Source of the DNA: Saprospiraceae bacterium
GTDB taxonomy: Bacteria > Bacteroidota > Bacteroidia > Chitinophagales > Saprospiraceae
Length of the DNA stretch: 6,231 bases
Assembly (NCBI GenBank): GCA_029262975.1
Contig: JAJCYJ010001011.1
Span: 1-6,231, forward strand
Reading direction: 5' to 3'
Shown: one piece after another, positions 5,665 through 6,231 of the stretch
How positions within the stretch are numbered: the stretch's first letter is position 1
Layout: each line of letters opens with the position of its first letter
Made by a program: the position numbers and the translations under genes
The notes under the pieces: model-generated
What the model saw: only the letters and a program-made list of their open reading frames with translations
Told to the model about the DNA's origin: nothing
Database searches by the model: none

Positions 5665-6067
5665 GAAATAGATATATGCATGTACTTACTCTTAAGTATT
5701 CTAAAGCTGTAGGTCGTATTTGATATTAGAAAATAATAGGATGTCAATTTTTCTCTGTATAATCTTCATATAAAAACAGTTGATCATGTTTTGAAGGATG
5801 TCGACATTTCAAGAGGACAAATATTTGAAAAAACTAAAGCGTGAATTTATAGTTTGAAGTTGTACAAAACGCAAATGTCGCGAGCACTTATTCAAATATT
5901 GCAACTTATGTTTTAAGTCTCGAGCAACCAAATATTCAATTTATAATCACGACGAATCTGATTCTTAAACTATTGATATTCAAATGATTAGTTTTTGATT
6001 TATATCTTTTTGAATCCTTTCGAGTTAACCTATAAATTCACCGGACCGATCATTAATAAAGCAAGTT
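5665..6067. other. AT-rich intergenic region with interleaved inverted repeats
   Basis: About 400 bp without a credible gene on either strand. The notable content is two inverted repeats in A-B-A'-B' order: CGACATTT (5802-5809) with AAATGTCG (5873-5880), and AATATTTGAA (5820-5829) with TTCAAATATT (5891-5900). There is also a palindrome CAAATATTTG (5818-5827) and a loose direct repeat in which CGAGCA (5881, 5921) is followed by AAATATT (5894, 5930). A frame starting at 5798 is stopped by TGA after 19 codons, then stays open to 5968; I do not call it a gene. A weak -7 candidate for the next gene (TCTTTTTG, 6005-6012) ends 55 bp before its ATG. Confidence 0.5.
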
Positions 6068-6231
6068 ATGAGAAAATTGAAATTAGAAGAACTGGGTCGT
6101 CCGGATCTGGAAGATTATAAAAAGATATCGAAAATTCCGATAATCGTTGTCCTGGACAATATTAGATCAGCCATGAATGTGGGTTCTTTCTTCAGAACCT
6201 GTGATGCATTTAAAATTGAGCAAATAATTCT
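6068..6231 (+). CDS. SpoU/TrmH-family RNA 2'-O-methyltransferase (N-terminal part, cut off by window edge)
   Basis: The window holds the first 54 codons, starting MRKLKLEELGRPDLEDYKKI. The stretch IIVVLDNIRSAMNVGSFFRT (residues 25-44) is SpoU motif 1, with N31, R33, N37, G39, R43 and T44 in the conserved pattern; this arginine-asparagine motif contributes to catalysis and substrate binding in the SPOUT fold. Members transfer a methyl group from SAM to a ribose 2'-hydroxyl in tRNA or rRNA. The short lead-in of about 25 residues before motif 1 matches the compact single-domain version common in Bacteroidota, usually about 170-180 residues, without the extra N-terminal substrate domain of RlmB. 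The SAM-binding motifs 2 and 3 lie beyond the edge, so activity and target nucleotide cannot be judged. The ATG at 6068 is chosen because it gives the expected N-terminus. It is probably transcribed separately from pyrG, given the gap of 438 bp. Confidence 0.9.
   Translation, partial: MRKLKLEELGRPDLEDYKKISKIPIIVVLDNIRSAMNVGSFFRTCDAFKIEQII

Overview
The window most likely comes from the chromosome of a Bacteroidota species, possibly near Saprospiria or Chitinophagia; I cannot place it more finely. The evidence is AT-rich DNA with starts lacking Shine-Dalgarno sequences, -7 boxes of the TAnnTTTG type, an outer-membrane porin with a signal peptide ending in DAQ, and protein wording typical of the phylum in PyrG and the SpoU methyltransferase.

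Layout. Positions 1-2252 (minus strand) hold a phosphate-uptake pair: a Porin_O_P outer-membrane porin, followed 40 bp later by an NptA-type Na+/phosphate symporter whose C-terminus is cut off by the window edge. Upstream of the porin is a promoter made of 7-bp direct repeats on an 11-bp period, the geometry of a Pho box, next to a good TAnnTTTG box. Positions 2253-2602 are a divergent intergenic region with several dyads. Position 2603 starts arsM (plus strand), the arsenite methyltransferase of the arsenosugar type, with four candidate core cysteines and a GGGCC tail. Positions 3572-4000 are non-coding and carry a degenerate four-copy repeat, hairpins with a T-rich tail, and a strong Bacteroidota promoter for pyrG. 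Positions 4001-5629 are pyrG (CTP synthase), complete with all catalytic residues, followed by a 9-bp inverted repeat. Positions 5665-6067 are AT-rich and apparently non-coding, with interleaved inverted repeats. At 6068 a SpoU/TrmH-family RNA methyltransferase begins and runs off the right edge.

How the genes fit together. The porin and symporter would carry phosphate across the outer and inner membranes, probably under phosphate control. Arsenate mimics phosphate and enters through phosphate transport systems, so an arsenic-methylating gene transcribed divergently from a phosphate-uptake operon makes biological sense; the link here is inferred from position only. pyrG and the SpoU methyltransferase are housekeeping genes with their own control regions. 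No mobile element, CRISPR array, tRNA or rRNA was seen. The least explained parts are the repeat block at 3588-3858, the Pho-box-like promoter and the interleaved repeats at 5802-5900.
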